This document shows positions 28,927 to 38,247 of a stretch of DNA of 64,000 bases, piece by piece (the stretch's first letter is position 1; the number at the start of each line of letters is the position of its first letter). Origin of the DNA: Aggregatilinea lenta. GTDB taxonomy: Bacteria > Chloroflexota > Anaerolineae > Aggregatilineales > Aggregatilineaceae. Below the pieces are notes generated by a model. It searched no databases. It worked only from the letters and a program-made list of their open reading frames with translations, and had not been told where the DNA came from. Location of the stretch: the NCBI RefSeq assembly GCF_003569045.1, contig NZ_BFCB01000004.1, forward strand, positions 300,281 to 364,280, read 5' to 3'. The position numbers and the translations under genes were made by a program.

Positions 28927-29904
28927 ATGACCACGGAGCTTCGACAGTATGGTTCTTCCCAGCCCCTCCCGCCTGACGAGGGCTACTGGGAAGCGCTACT
29001 TCATGAGGGGGAAGTAGCAGCCGAAGGGGACGTATCGCGCAAAGAAGATGAGTTTTGGGATAGCTATGACTTCGACGAGTCGAGCGCTTCGGCCTATGGC
29101 GCGCAAAATGGCTCGCAAGCCGACTGGGAACAGGTTCAGCAGGTTTTTGATTCGGACACGACGGTAGAACTGCGCGTCATCGGCCACAATCGCGGCGGGC
29201 TGCTGGTCGAATGGAGCAGCTTGCGCGGTTTTATCCCCGCCAGCCAGCTGGTCGACTTCCCCGTGCTGGCCGACGTGCGCGAACGGCGCGATCATCTGGC
29301 GTTCCGCATCGGGCAAACGCTGAAGCTGCGCGTCATCGAGCTGGATCAGGAACAAAACCGGCTGATCCTGTCCGAGCGTGCAGCGCAAGTTCAGCCCGGC
29401 ACGCGCGCCACCGTGCTGAACACCATCCAGGAACAAGATATTTGCAGCGGGCAAGTCACTAATTTGTGTGATTTTGGCGTGTTCGTGGATCTGGGCGGCC
29501 TTGAAGGGCTGATCCACATCAGCGAGCTGAGCTGGGGCCGCGTCGGTCACCCGCGTGACGTGCTCGCGCGCGGCCAGACGATTCAGGTTTTCGTGCTGAG
29601 CGTCGATCAGGACCAGGGCCGGGTCGCGCTGAGTCTCAAGCGGCTGCGTCCCGATCCGTGGAAGACCGTCGAGCAGCGCTATACCATCGGGCAGACTGTC
29701 GAAGGTAAAGTCACCAACGTGGTCGATTTTGGCGCGTTCGTCTGCATCGAAGAAGGGCTTGAGGGCCTCATTCACGTCTCAGAACTGGCCGAGGGCCACT
29801 TCCTGCACCCGCGCAACGTCGTGCACGAGGGCGAGACGGTCCGCGCGCGCGTGCTCAACATCGACGGGCGAGCGCGCCGCCTGGGGCTGAGCCTGCGCCG
29901 CTGA
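28927..29904 (+). CDS. S1 RNA-binding domain protein (ribosomal protein S1-like)
   Basis: 325 residues from ATG 28927, with GAGGAAG six bases upstream; the ORF could extend to 28882 but lacks a ribosome site there. An acidic N-terminal region of about 60 residues ([30 protein letters not shown]) precedes three S1 OB-folds: a divergent one (about 65-145, [28 protein letters not shown]), and two canonical ones (about 155-245 and 250-325; [48 protein letters not shown]). This is the short S1 type seen outside Proteobacteria; it likely binds mRNA, perhaps at the ribosome. A perfect consensus promoter and a clean terminator bound it as a single-gene unit. Confidence 0.9.
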   Translation: MTTELRQYGSSQPLPPDEGYWEALLHEGEVAAEGDVSRKEDEFWDSYDFDESSASAYGAQNGSQADWEQVQQVFDSDTTVELRVIGHNRGGLLVEWSSLRGFIPASQLVDFPVLADVRERRDHLAFRIGQTLKLRVIELDQEQNRLILSERAAQVQPGTRATVLNTIQEQDICSGQVTNLCDFGVFVDLGGLEGLIHISELSWGRVGHPRDVLARGQTIQVFVLSVDQDQGRVALSLKRLRPDPWKTVEQRYTIGQTVEGKVTNVVDFGAFVCIEEGLEGLIHVSELAEGHFLHPRNVVHEGETVRARVLNIDGRARRLGLSLRR

Positions 29905-29938
29905 CCTCAGCCGCTGGCACACTTTCATTTGTGACGTT

Positions 29939-29974
29939 AAGACTCTGGTTCATCTGGGCCAGAGTCTTATTTTC
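29939..29974 (+). terminator. Terminator of the S1-domain gene
   Basis: AAGACTCTGG (29939-29948) pairs with CCAGAGTCTT (29959-29968), 10 bp with a 10-base loop, followed by ATTTTC. Confidence 0.9.
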
Positions 29975-30055
29975 TACTCATGAGCGCGCCTGCTCTGGTG
30001 CCGGCCTCTCATCAAATGCACATACCCCGCCACGCTGTGTTTCGGCGCAACCTGT

Positions 30056-30061
30056 TATAAT
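30056..30061 (+). promoter_or_regulatory. -10 box of the ABC exporter/AttH operon
   Basis: TATAAT at 30056-30061, preceded by TGT. No good -35 is seen. It lies 63 bases before the ATPase ATG and is the only consensus-like -10 in the gap. Confidence 0.45.
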
Positions 30062-30124
30062 CTAAATCTTGATTGAGAAATCCGTCACGCGTTCAAATTC
30101 TTAGCCGTTAGGACGACACACCGC

Positions 30125-30862
30125 ATGGCAAAATCAAACGGCTCCCCTCCCCCGGTCGTCGTATCGATCCGGGACCTTAGCAAAACGTACAGTCCCGGCT
30201 GCGCGGACTGCGCCGTGCTGGACGGGGTCAGCCTCGACATCCACCAGGGCGACTTCGTCGTGCTGCTCGGCGTGAGCGGCAGCGGCAAAAGCACGCTGCT
30301 CAACCTGATAAGCGGCCTGGATCAGCCTACCAGCGGATCGCTCCACATCGACGGCACGGAAATCACGACGCTCAACGAGTACCAGCGCACCGTGTTCCGC
30401 CGCGACCGCATCGGGATCGTGTTTCAGTTCTTCAACCTGATCCCGACCCTGACCGTGCTGGAAAACGTCACGCTGCCGCTGGAGCTGCGCGGCGATCCAC
30501 GTAAGTCCGCCGAGCAGCGCGCGCGCACCTTGCTGGAACGCGTCGGATTGGCCGACCGCGCCAACGACTTCCCCGACAAGCTGAGTGGCGGCGAGCAGCA
30601 GCGCATCGCGATTGCGCGCGCACTCATTCATCAACCCGCGTTGGTGCTGGCCGACGAGCCGACCGGCAACCTCGACGAGGACACCGGGGAACGCGTGCTG
30701 ACCCTGCTGCTGGAACTCACCCGGCAGGCCGGGCGCACGCTGCTCATGGCGACTCACAACCCGGACATCGTGCCACTGGCGGACCGGGTCTACCGCATTC
30801 AGGATGGACAGCTTGTGCCGGTCGTGGACGCCCTCCACACCACCCTGTCCGAGCGCCAGTAG
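30125..30862 (+). CDS. ABC transporter ATP-binding protein (LolD/MacB type)
   Basis: 245 residues, membrane-peripheral ATPase. Walker [10 protein letters not shown] at 49-57; a Q-loop in [16 protein letters not shown]; signature [15 protein letters not shown]; Walker [14 protein letters not shown]-loop MATHNPDI. This spacing and the GNLDEDTG motif are typical of LolD, MacB and FtsE-like ATPases that drive FtsX-type permeases. The N-terminus has an extra CxxC-like pair ([11 protein letters not shown]) in the loop before the A-loop, function unknown. First gene of a four-gene operon with the permease (10-base gap), DUF1028 protein and AttH-like lipocalin. Confidence 0.95.
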   Translation: MAKSNGSPPPVVVSIRDLSKTYSPGCADCAVLDGVSLDIHQGDFVVLLGVSGSGKSTLLNLISGLDQPTSGSLHIDGTEITTLNEYQRTVFRRDRIGIVFQFFNLIPTLTVLENVTLPLELRGDPRKSAEQRARTLLERVGLADRANDFPDKLSGGEQQRIAIARALIHQPALVLADEPTGNLDEDTGERVLTLLLELTRQAGRTLLMATHNPDIVPLADRVYRIQDGQLVPVVDALHTTLSERQ

Positions 30863-30872
30863 AGTCTGCACC

Positions 30873-33443
30873 GTGATCACGCCCATTCTTCTCCGGCTCA
30901 CGCACCGCCACATCGATCGGCGTCTGTTCCAAAGCCTGCTGTTCGTGGTCGGCATCGCGCTCGGCGTCGCCGTCGGCGTAGCAATCGACTTGGCGAACGC
31001 GTCGTCGCTGCGCGCCTTCAAGCTCAGCGTGACCAGCGTTACGGGTCGCACCACGCACCAGATCGTCGGGACCAGCGGTGTACCGAGTGACGTCTATCGC
31101 CAGATTCGCGTCGATCTCGACCTGCGAACCAGCGCCCCGGTGATCCAGACCAACGTGCGCGGCCTGTCGCTCGACAACCGCACCCTGCGGCTGCTGGGCG
31201 TCGATCCGCTGGCCGAAGCGCCCTTCCGCGATTACCTGACGGCCGAGTCCGAACCGGACGCCGCCCAGACTGCCGCGCTGTACGCCTTCATGGCCGAACC
31301 GAACCGCGTATTTGTCGCCCAGGCGCTGGCGGACGAATTCGGGCTGGCGGCGGGCGACTGGATCGCGCTGCAAACGCCGACCCAGCCGCGCGTCGAGGTG
31401 CGGATCGTGGGCGTCATCCAGCCCGACGACGAGTTGTCGCAGGAAGCGCTGAGCGACCTGATCGTCGCGGACATCGCCACTGCGCAGGAGATCGCCGGGC
31501 AGCCGGGCCAGATTTCGCGCATCGACCTGATCCTGCCGGACGGCTACGACACCAGCCGAATCAAGGCCCTCCTGCCGCCGGGCCTCCGCCTGACCACACC
31601 CTCGGCCAGCAGCGGCGCGCTCGGCCAGATGATCGACGCCTTCGCGCTGAACTTGCAGGCGCTGAGTCTGCTGGCGCTGCTGGTCGGCGTGTTCCTCATC
31701 TACAACACGGTGACCTTCAGCGTCGTGCAGCGCCGCACGACCATCGGCATTTTGCGCGCGCTGGGCACCACGCGCCGCCAGATCTTCTCGATGATCCTGG
31801 CCGAAGCGCTTACGCTGGGCGTCGTCGGTACGATGCTCGGCTTGGGGTTGGGCATCTTCCTGGGCCGCAGCATCGTCGGGCTGGTCGCGCAGACGATCAA
31901 CGACCTCTATTTCCGCGTGGACGTGCAGAGCATCGCTATCGAGCCGGGCACGCTGCTGCGCGGCGGCGCGATTGGCCTGGCGGCAAGTCTCGTCGCGGCA
32001 CTGATTCCGTCGTACGAAGCGACCCGTACGCCGCCGGTAGGCGTGCTGCGTCGCTCGGACGTCGAGCAGCGCACGCTGGATATGCTGCCGTTTCTGTCCG
32101 GCAGCGCGGTGCTGCTCGTGCTCGCGGGCGTCGCCGTACTTCAGATTCAGACGCGCAGCCTGACGATCAGCTTCACGGCGCTGTTCCTGGTACTGGTAGG
32201 CTGCGCGCTGCTGACGCCACTGGCGCTCATGGTAGGCATGCGGATCGCTGCGCCGGTCACGGGCCGCCTGTTCGGCGTGCTGGGGCGCATGGCCCCGCGC
32301 GCGGTCAGCCGATCCCTGAGCCGGACCGCGTTCGCGGTCGCCGCGCTGACGCTGGCTGTGAGCGTGATCGTCGGCGTGAGCGTCATGATCCGCAGCTTCC
32401 GCACCACGCTGACCAACTGGCTCGACACGACGCTGGGCGCGGACGTCTATCTCTCCGCCCCGTCCGAAGGCGCGAGCGGCATCGCGATCAAGATCGATCC
32501 GGCGCTGGTTCCACAGCTTGAGGGCATCGACGGCGTGGATCGTGTCGCGACTGTACACGATTTGTCGGTGACCGCGCCGGACTACCCTGACCTGCCTCCT
32601 GCGAACCTCGTCGTGCCGAGCATGGATATTTCCGGCGGCAAGCGGCGCTTCGCCTGGCTGGACGCGCCGGGACGCGATTATTGGCAAGCTCTGCAAGGCG
32701 GAGCGGTCGTGGTCAGCGAGCCGTTCGCTTACCGGCGCGGCATCACGCAGGCGAACAATATCGTGACCCTGCTCACTGATCGCGGCCCGCAGCCGTTCAC
32801 AGTCGCGGGCGTCTACTACGACTACACAACCGACCAGGGCGCGATCATGATGGTGCAGAGCGTCTACGAGCGCTATTTCGACGACCAGTCGCTGACCGCG
32901 ATCGGCCTCCTGCTGGAACCCGGCGCTTCGACCGACATGGTCATCGAGAGCGTGCGTGCGGACGTGCCCGGCGTCGAGGGGCTGCAGATCCAGAGCAACC
33001 GCGCGCTGCGGGCCAACGTGCTGAAGATCTTCGACCGCACCTTCGCGATCACCATTGCGCTGCGCCTGCTGGCGATCATCGTCGCGTTCATCGGTATCCT
33101 CAGCGCGTTGATGGCGCTGCAACTGGAGCACACACGCCAGTATGGGATCATGCGCGCCAACGGCATGACGCCCCGCCAACTGCGCGCGTTTACCTTCATC
33201 CAGACGGGCCTGATGGGCAGCGCAGCGGGCATCCTGGCCGCCCCGACCGGACTCGCGCTGGCGCTGATTTTGATCAAGGTGATCAACGTGCGCTCGTTCG
33301 GGTGGACCATCACCCTGAACCTGTCGCCGCAGGAATTTATTCAGGCGTTCGCGGTCGCGCTGGTCGCGGCGCTGGCGGGCGGTATCTACCCCGCCCTGCG
33401 CCTCAGCCGCCTGTCCGCCGTGCGCGCGTTACGGAGCGAATGA
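30873..33443 (+). CDS. FtsX-type ABC transporter permease, duplicated
   Basis: 856 residues from GTG 30873; the upstream open frame to 30804 overlaps the ATPase gene and is rejected. Layout: N-terminal TM ([19 protein letters not shown]), a MacB-like extracytoplasmic core (about 45-250), three TM helices with the FtsX motif [19 protein letters not shown], a TM pair in the middle, a second extracytoplasmic domain (about 530-720) and a final FtsX set with [20 protein letters not shown]. The duplicated FtsX arrangement fits lipoprotein or lipid extraction permeases (AttF/AttG or LolCE-like), fused here in a single chain. It acts with the preceding ATPase and may deliver the AttH-like protein or its ligand. 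Confidence 0.93.
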   Translation: MITPILLRLTHRHIDRRLFQSLLFVVGIALGVAVGVAIDLANASSLRAFKLSVTSVTGRTTHQIVGTSGVPSDVYRQIRVDLDLRTSAPVIQTNVRGLSLDNRTLRLLGVDPLAEAPFRDYLTAESEPDAAQTAALYAFMAEPNRVFVAQALADEFGLAAGDWIALQTPTQPRVEVRIVGVIQPDDELSQEALSDLIVADIATAQEIAGQPGQISRIDLILPDGYDTSRIKALLPPGLRLTTPSASSGALGQMIDAFALNLQALSLLALLVGVFLIYNTVTFSVVQRRTTIGILRALGTTRRQIFSMILAEALTLGVVGTMLGLGLGIFLGRSIVGLVAQTINDLYFRVDVQSIAIEPGTLLRGGAIGLAASLVAALIPSYEATRTPPVGVLRRSDVEQRTLDMLPFLSGSAVLLVLAGVAVLQIQTRSLTISFTALFLVLVGCALLTPLALMVGMRIAAPVTGRLFGVLGRMAPRAVSRSLSRTAFAVAALTLAVSVIVGVSVMIRSFRTTLTNWLDTTLGADVYLSAPSEGASGIAIKIDPALVPQLEGIDGVDRVATVHDLSVTAPDYPDLPPANLVVPSMDISGGKRRFAWLDAPGRDYWQALQGGAVVVSEPFAYRRGITQANNIVTLLTDRGPQPFTVAGVYYDYTTDQGAIMMVQSVYERYFDDQSLTAIGLLLEPGASTDMVIESVRADVPGVEGLQIQSNRALRANVLKIFDRTFAITIALRLLAIIVAFIGILSALMALQLEHTRQYGIMRANGMTPRQLRAFTFIQTGLMGSAAGILAAPTGLALALILIKVINVRSFGWTITLNLSPQEFIQAFAVALVAALAGGIYPALRLSRLSAVRALRSE

Positions 33444-33444
33444 C

Positions 33445-34389
33445 ATGAACTGGCATCACTCACAGCTTCACAGCACGTACAGCATCGTCGCCCGCGACCC
33501 TGAAACCGGGCAGTTTGGCGTCGCCGTCCAGACGCACCAGATGTGCGTCGGCGCGGCGGTGCCCTGGCTGCAGCCGGGTATCGGCGCGGTCGCCACGCAG
33601 TCGCTGACCAACGTCAGCTTCGGACCGCTCGGTCTTACACTGTTGGCCGAAGGCGTTCCGGCCCAGCACGTCGTGGACGCACTCGTCGCCTCGGATCCCG
33701 GCGCATCGCGGCGGCAGCTTGCTGTCGTCGATCGCGAGGGACGCGCCGCCGCCTGGACCGGAAGCGGCTGCATCCCCGAAGCGGGACACCGCACCGGTGC
33801 GGGCTACAGTGTGCAGGCCAACATGATGACCAACCCGACCGTGGTCGATGCGATGGCTGCCGCCTATGAAGGCGCGGACGGCACGCTGGCGCAGCGCATG
33901 TTGGCCGCGTTGGTCGCGGCACAGGCTGAGGGCGGCGACATTCGCGGCATGCAGTCTGCCGCACTCAAGGTTGTCTCCGGCGATCCCGCCAAACCGGTCT
34001 GGGAAGCGGACTACGACCTGCGCGTGGACGAGCACGAGCGCCCGCTGGACGAGCTGGCGCGGCTGGTGCGGCTGCGTCATGGTGTGCGGCTCGACAGCCT
34101 GGGATCGAAGCTGCTCGGCGAAAGCAAGCGTGGCGAGGCGCTGGCGCAGTGGGCCACCGCCCGGCAGGAAGCGCCGGAGCTGGAAGAGCTGCCGTTCTGG
34201 CAAGGACTGGAACTGGCCGACACGCTGAACGATATCTCCGGTGCGGTCGCCATTTTGCGCCCCATGCTGGACGCCGATCCGCGCCGCGAGCACTGGACGG
34301 ACCTCATCCGGCGGCTGCAAGTGTGCGGCCTGCTGGATCGCGAGGGCGTGGCGGACAAACTGATCGCCGCGCTGAGACAGCAAGACTAA
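33445..34389 (+). CDS. DUF1028 family protein (Ntn-hydrolase-like)
   Basis: 314 residues. The N-terminal 200 residues match DUF1028: THSTYSIVARDPETG-like opening (STYSIVARDPETGQFGVAVQ), then GIGAVATQSLTN and GAGYSVQANMM, a fold related to N-terminal-nucleophile hydrolases. The C-terminal 110 residues are helical with a region resembling a putative peptidoglycan-binding or TPR-like tail (LDELARLVRLRHGV, LAQWATARQEAPELEELPFWQGLELADTL). No signal peptide, so cytoplasmic. It starts one base after the permease stop, hence the operon link is strong. The reaction is unknown for the family. Confidence 0.85.
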   Translation: MNWHHSQLHSTYSIVARDPETGQFGVAVQTHQMCVGAAVPWLQPGIGAVATQSLTNVSFGPLGLTLLAEGVPAQHVVDALVASDPGASRRQLAVVDREGRAAAWTGSGCIPEAGHRTGAGYSVQANMMTNPTVVDAMAAAYEGADGTLAQRMLAALVAAQAEGGDIRGMQSAALKVVSGDPAKPVWEADYDLRVDEHERPLDELARLVRLRHGVRLDSLGSKLLGESKRGEALAQWATARQEAPELEELPFWQGLELADTLNDISGAVAILRPMLDADPRREHWTDLIRRLQVCGLLDREGVADKLIAALRQQD

Positions 34390-34393
34390 GCGT

Positions 34394-35551
34394 ATGCGGC
34401 GACTGATTCCGATCGGCGTGCTCCTGCTCACCGTCGCGCTCCTGGTCTGGGGCCTACTCAGCCATCACCGGGGCGACTCCGTGGACGCTGGGGCGGTTTA
34501 CTACCCCGTGCTCGACACCGGCATCGACGGCTTCGAGCGCGCCATTACGCCCTACGACTGGTCCTTCCCGGCGGATTACGGCCCGCATTTCGGCTTCCAG
34601 ACGGAATGGTGGTACTACACGGGCAATCTCGCCACCGACGAAGGCCGCCGCTTCGGCTTCCAGTTCACCATTTTCCGCCGCGCCATCACGCCCAACGCGC
34701 CCGCGTCCAGCTCCGAATGGCGCTCGAATCAGGTCTACATGGCGCACCTGACCGTGACCGACGTTGAAACCGGGCAGTTCGTCCAGTCACAGCGCCTCAG
34801 CCGCGCCGGAGATGCGCTGGCCGGGGCCACAACCGATCCGGTTTTCCGTGTCTGGCTCGAAGACTGGCAGATCGCCGCCCTCGATCAAGAAGCGCAGCAC
34901 ACCCAGATCACCGCCGCCACGACCGATGCCGCGCTCGATCTCACGCTGGAACAGGTCAAGCCGCCCGCTCTGCAAGGCGATGAAGGTCTCAGCCCCAAAG
35001 GCGGCGAGCCGGGCAACGCCAGCTACTACTACTCGTTGTCGCGGCTGATCACGCGGGGCGAGATCACTGTGGATGGGACACCTTACGCGGTTAGCGGCAC
35101 GACATGGATGGATCACGAGTTCAGCACCAGCGCACTGGCCAGCAACGCGGTTGGCTGGGACTGGTTCGGCTTGCAGATCGACGACAATCGCGAGCTGATG
35201 CTCGGCCAGATCCGGTTGCAAGACGGTGGCACCGATCCAGCCTTCAGCGGCATGCTGATCCTGCCCGACGGCAGCACGCGAAAACTCGACGCCGCCGACT
35301 TCACCATCACGCCCGTGTCCACCTGGACCAGCCCGCACACCGGCGCGACCTACCCCGCCGCGTGGGACATTTCAGTCGATACGGGCGAGGCGCAGCCGCT
35401 CCGGTTGTCCGTCACGCCGCTGGTGGATGACCAGGAATTAATCGAGGGCATCAGCTATTGGGAGGGCGCGGTACGTATCGAGGGCGACGCGACGGGCTAC
35501 GGCTACGCGGAACTGACGGGCTACACCGGCCCCATGCAGGGCCGCTTTTAA
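34394..35551 (+). CDS. AttH/CrtC-like lipocalin-fold secreted protein
   Basis: 385 residues with an N-terminal membrane anchor or uncleaved signal (RLIPIGVLLLTVALLVWGLL). The mature part carries the family marks GFQTEWWYYTGNL, FGFQFTIFRRAI, ASYYYSLSRLITRGEI and GTTWMDHEFSTS, as in predicted secreted hydrolases related to hydroxyneurosporene synthase (CrtC) and AttH. Two lipocalin-like barrels are expected. In other bacteria AttH genes sit beside ABC genes attEFG; the same gene set occurs here, with DUF1028 added. Enzymatic activity has not been shown for most members, so a lipid-binding or processing role outside the membrane is only an inference. Last gene of the operon. Confidence 0.88.
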   Translation: MRRLIPIGVLLLTVALLVWGLLSHHRGDSVDAGAVYYPVLDTGIDGFERAITPYDWSFPADYGPHFGFQTEWWYYTGNLATDEGRRFGFQFTIFRRAITPNAPASSSEWRSNQVYMAHLTVTDVETGQFVQSQRLSRAGDALAGATTDPVFRVWLEDWQIAALDQEAQHTQITAATTDAALDLTLEQVKPPALQGDEGLSPKGGEPGNASYYYSLSRLITRGEITVDGTPYAVSGTTWMDHEFSTSALASNAVGWDWFGLQIDDNRELMLGQIRLQDGGTDPAFSGMLILPDGSTRKLDAADFTITPVSTWTSPHTGATYPAAWDISVDTGEAQPLRLSVTPLVDDQELIEGISYWEGAVRIEGDATGYGYAELTGYTGPMQGRF

Positions 35552-35555
35552 ACGC

Positions 35556-35591
35556 AAAACGCGGCGGTCCCCACAGCCGGAGCCGCCGCGT
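35556..35591 (-). terminator. Terminator at the AttH/SufE junction
   Basis: ACGCGGCGG (35559-35567) pairs with CCGCCGCGT (35583-35591). On the minus strand it is followed by TTTGCGTTT, so it best fits the end of the rhodanese/SufE unit; it may slow plus-strand transcripts too. Confidence 0.7.
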
Positions 35592-35603
35592 CGTGGTTTC
35601 GAA

Positions 35604-36050
35604 TTAGCCGAGTTCGGCCAGGTACTTCTTTGCCTCAGTCTGGACCATGCTGACCATACCCATCAGGCCCTGGCCCTTGCCCATCGACACCTCGCGCCCG
35701 AAGATCTTCAGCACGATGTCCTGCGACACCTGCGCGACTTGCTCCGGCGGCGCGCCGCTGAGCGTCTCGTCCAGGATAACGGCCATCGCCATCGCCGACA
35801 GTCCCTGTGGATTCTCCACCGCGAAGTAGTACTTCAACGCGCCGTCCGGCTGCGCCTCAGACCACACGAACGCTTCCGACTCGCAGAACGGCACGCGGTG
35901 ATCTTCGGGATACGGCGCGGTGGCGATGCGCGCCGGGACCGGCTCGAAGCGGCTGGCGTAGTCTATCAGCAGCTCGGCGCGCTCGCTGCGGTCGGTCACG
36001 AAGTCGAAGTCGGCCAGTGCGTCGGTCAATTTTTCTGGAAGTTCAGCCAT
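35604..36050 (-). CDS. sufE: SufE family sulfur-acceptor protein
   Basis: 148 residues from ATG 36050; the longer open frame to 36131 overlaps the preceding gene. SufE takes persulfide sulfur on a Cys from a donor such as SufS and passes it on. The motif HRVPFCESEAFVW contains Cys56 at the expected place of the active-site loop, though the usual GC before it is FC here. The C-terminal IVLKIFGREVSMGKGQGLMGMVSMVQTEAKK is family-typical. It lies 35 bases after the rhodanese gene on the same strand; the same pair (sseA next to a SufE-like gene) is known in mycobacteria, so the rhodanese may be its sulfur donor here. Confidence 0.9.
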   Translation of the reverse strand: MAELPEKLTDALADFDFVTDRSERAELLIDYASRFEPVPARIATAPYPEDHRVPFCESEAFVWSEAQPDGALKYYFAVENPQGLSAMAMAVILDETLSGAPPEQVAQVSQDIVLKIFGREVSMGKGQGLMGMVSMVQTEAKKYLAELG

Positions 36051-36085
36051 CGTCCCCACCAATCCAGTGCTACGAGATCTTGCCG

Positions 36086-36949
36086 TTAGCGTTCGATCGG
36101 CACGCCGACCAGATTGCCCCATTCGGTCCAACTCCCGTCATAGTTTCGCACGCGATCGTACCCAAGCAGGTACTTGAGCACAAACCACGTGTGGCTGCTG
36201 CGCTCCCCAATGCGGCAGTACGTGATGATGTCGTCCTCCGGGTTCAGGTGGGCCTCGCCCTGGTACAGCGCGCGCAGGTCCTCAGCGGACTTGAACGTCC
36301 CATCGTCCTGGTTAACCGCCCTGCCCCACGGGATGTTGGCCGCGCCGGGAATGTGCCCGCCGCGCAGCGCGCCCTCGTTCGGGTAATCGGCCATGTGCAG
36401 GCGCTCGCCGCTGTATTCCGCCGGGCTGCGCACGTCCACCAGCGGCATGCCGTCCTGGACATGCTCGAGCACGTCGTCGCGGAAGGCGCGGTTCGGCGCA
36501 TCGTTGCGCTCCTGCGCCTGGTACTGCGTCGGGGTGTAGGTCGGCTTCTCGCGCGTCATCGCGCGGTTTTCCGCCTCCCACTTCTTGCGCCCTCCGTCCA
36601 TGATCTTGGCCTTCGTATGTCCGAACAGTTGGAAGACCCAGAACGCGTAGGCCGCCCACCAGTTGTTTTTGTCGCCGTAGAACACCAGCGTCGTGTCCGG
36701 CGTCGCGCCAATGCGCGACATCAGGCGCTCGAAACCCGCCTTATCCAGGTATTCGCGGCGCAGCGGATCGTTCAGGTCCGTGGTCCAATCGACCTCGACC
36801 GCGCCCGGAATGTGGCCGGACGTGTACAGAAGTGGATCTTCGTTGGATTCGATGATACGAATAGTTGAGTCGTCAAGGTGGTCGGCCACCCAGTCCGTCG
36901 AAACGAGCACATCGGGATGTGCGTAATGTCGCTCAGAAATGTCAGTCAT
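36086..36949 (-). CDS. sseA: Two-domain rhodanese (thiosulfate/3-mercaptopyruvate sulfurtransferase)
   Basis: 287 residues from ATG 36949 (GGGAG 7 bases upstream). Two rhodanese domains: the N-terminal one (about 10-130) with [18 protein letters not shown] and YGDKNN at its loop, which lacks Cys and is the inactive copy; the C-terminal one with [28 protein letters not shown] and the active loop CRIGERS (Cys245). The CRIGERS loop and overall sequence are close to CysA2/SseA-type thiosulfate sulfurtransferases. It moves sulfane sulfur to an acceptor, here probably SufE encoded just downstream. The upstream extension (to 36994) has no ribosome site. Confidence 0.93.
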   Translation of the reverse strand: MTDISERHYAHPDVLVSTDWVADHLDDSTIRIIESNEDPLLYTSGHIPGAVEVDWTTDLNDPLRREYLDKAGFERLMSRIGATPDTTLVFYGDKNNWWAAYAFWVFQLFGHTKAKIMDGGRKKWEAENRAMTREKPTYTPTQYQAQERNDAPNRAFRDDVLEHVQDGMPLVDVRSPAEYSGERLHMADYPNEGALRGGHIPGAANIPWGRAVNQDDGTFKSAEDLRALYQGEAHLNPEDDIITYCRIGERSSHTWFVLKYLLGYDRVRNYDGSWTEWGNLVGVPIER

Positions 36950-37061
36950 CGAGCACTCCCTTATTTGCAGAGTTGCGGTTCTCCAAATCGCCATACTTCA
37001 GAATATTATAGACAACCATCTTGAAAATTCCGAATACAGGCCCGCTGGAGCACAGGGCGGC

Positions 37062-37090
37062 TTGCCAACGCCCCGCCGACTGGGTATAGT
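37062..37090 (+). promoter_or_regulatory. Promoter of the SRPBCC-like gene
   Basis: TTGCCA (37062-37067), a 17-base spacer and TATAGT (37085-37090), 38 bases before the GTG start at 37129. Confidence 0.7.
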
Positions 37091-37128
37091 TCGGGCATGG
37101 TTTTTTCCCCCTGAGCGAGGTAACTGCC

Positions 37129-37773
37129 GTGGCTAAAAAGTCGCAACCGTCGGGCCGTCAACTCTCACTGGCCGTCGGGGCCGCAGTCGCGTACTACCTT
37201 TTCGTTCGCCCCCAGATCCTCAAGTGGAACACGCACCCCGATGACGCGCAGCGTCCCCTGCCCGGCGACGAGGTAATCACCCAGCCCAATTTACAGCTCA
37301 CCCAGGCGGTCGAGATCGACGCGCCACCGAACGCCATCTGGCCGTGGCTGGCGCAGATGGGGCGGGATCGCGCGGGCTATTACTGGGGCGACTGGCTGCT
37401 GAATTATGGCATTCCCAGCCTGAGCTACGTGCGCCACGACGTGCCTGCGCCAGAAGCCGGGATGCCCATGGATGGCGGCTTCCACGTCATTGAGGCGGAC
37501 CCAAACCGCGTCCTGTTGTTTGGTGCGTTCAGCGTCCAGCGCGGTCTGGCAACGGTGGATACCACCACGCTGTACCTGCTGACGCCCCGTGAGAACAGCG
37601 GCACACATATCCTGGCCCGCCTGCGGGAATACGCGTTCGGCCCGCTGCGCCCGGCCTACAGCCTGCTCATGGAGCCGCTCTATGCCCTGGCGCTGCACCA
37701 GCAGTTGGGGCGGCTAAAGGCACTGAGCGAACGGCAGGCGCAGCTCAACGCCGCCACGCCACTCCCGGCTTGA
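37129..37773 (+). CDS. SRPBCC-like protein with an N-terminal hydrophobic segment
   Basis: 214 residues from GTG 37129, with a GCGAGG ribosome site. Residues 13-28 (SLAVGAAVAYYLFVRP) form a short hydrophobic anchor. The rest looks like a START/SRPBCC ligand-binding fold: a strand LTQAVEIDAPPNAIWPWLAQMGRDRAGYYWGDWLLN, a middle FHVIEADPNRVLLFGAFSV and ILARLREYAFGPLR near the C-terminal helix. Such proteins bind hydrophobic ligands; no catalytic residues are recognisable. It is 76 bases upstream of the pspC-like gene. Confidence 0.75.
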   Translation: MAKKSQPSGRQLSLAVGAAVAYYLFVRPQILKWNTHPDDAQRPLPGDEVITQPNLQLTQAVEIDAPPNAIWPWLAQMGRDRAGYYWGDWLLNYGIPSLSYVRHDVPAPEAGMPMDGGFHVIEADPNRVLLFGAFSVQRGLATVDTTTLYLLTPRENSGTHILARLREYAFGPLRPAYSLLMEPLYALALHQQLGRLKALSERQAQLNAATPLPA

Positions 37774-37849
37774 TCGCCCTTTCCGCAACTCCCATGCCGG
37801 TCCAGACGTAATAGAGTGTAGATGGTAGTGACACACACGGAGGAACACT

Positions 37850-38155
37850 GTGAACACTCAGAAGCGCCTGTATCGCTCTCGTGATGAACGTATGTTTGCC
37901 GGTGTCTGCGGCGGCGTCGCCGAATACCTGGAAGTCGATCCCACCATTGTGCGGCTCGTCTTCGTCGCGCTGACCCTGCTGGGCGGCCCCGGCTTGATCG
38001 TGTACATCGTGCTCATGCTGATCGTCCCCGAACGGCCCTCGATGCCGCAGAAGGCTAAGCATGACGCGGTCGTGGTACCCGACGACATGGTAGTATCGTC
38101 GAGCATCCCCGTGCCGGACGAGGACGAATCGGCTGCGCCGCATTACGATATCTAA
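37850..38155 (+). CDS. PspC domain protein
   Basis: 101 residues from GTG 37850, with GGAGGAA upstream. The PspC domain spans residues 5-62: RLYRSRDERMFAGVCGGVAEYLEVDPTIVRL followed by one membrane helix (VFVALTLLGGPGLIVYIVLMLIVP). A short acidic tail follows. PspC proteins take part in envelope-stress sensing in Proteobacteria; the rest of the Psp system is not in this window. A strong terminator follows. Confidence 0.93.
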   Translation: MNTQKRLYRSRDERMFAGVCGGVAEYLEVDPTIVRLVFVALTLLGGPGLIVYIVLMLIVPERPSMPQKAKHDAVVVPDDMVVSSSIPVPDEDESAAPHYDI

Positions 38156-38178
38156 CTTGTAAATCACCACTTGACACA

Positions 38179-38214
38179 AAAAGCCGGGATTGCAGTCACG
38201 CATTCCCGGCTTTT
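38179..38214. terminator. Bidirectional terminator between pspC-like and PPC-repeat genes
   Basis: AAAAGCCGGGA (38179-38189) pairs with TCCCGGCTTTT (38204-38214), 11 bp, with an extra TGC/GCA pairing inside the loop. T-runs exist on both strands. Confidence 0.93.
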
Positions 38215-38247
38215 GTATTGCCAACTTATTCGAGTGCGCCGCGCCAC

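Noticed and set aside
30744-33179. Minus-strand open frame of 811 codons
   Set aside because: Antisense to the FtsX-type permease. The translation is Arg/Gln/Asp/His-rich and shows no domains, as expected of a mirrored GC-rich frame.
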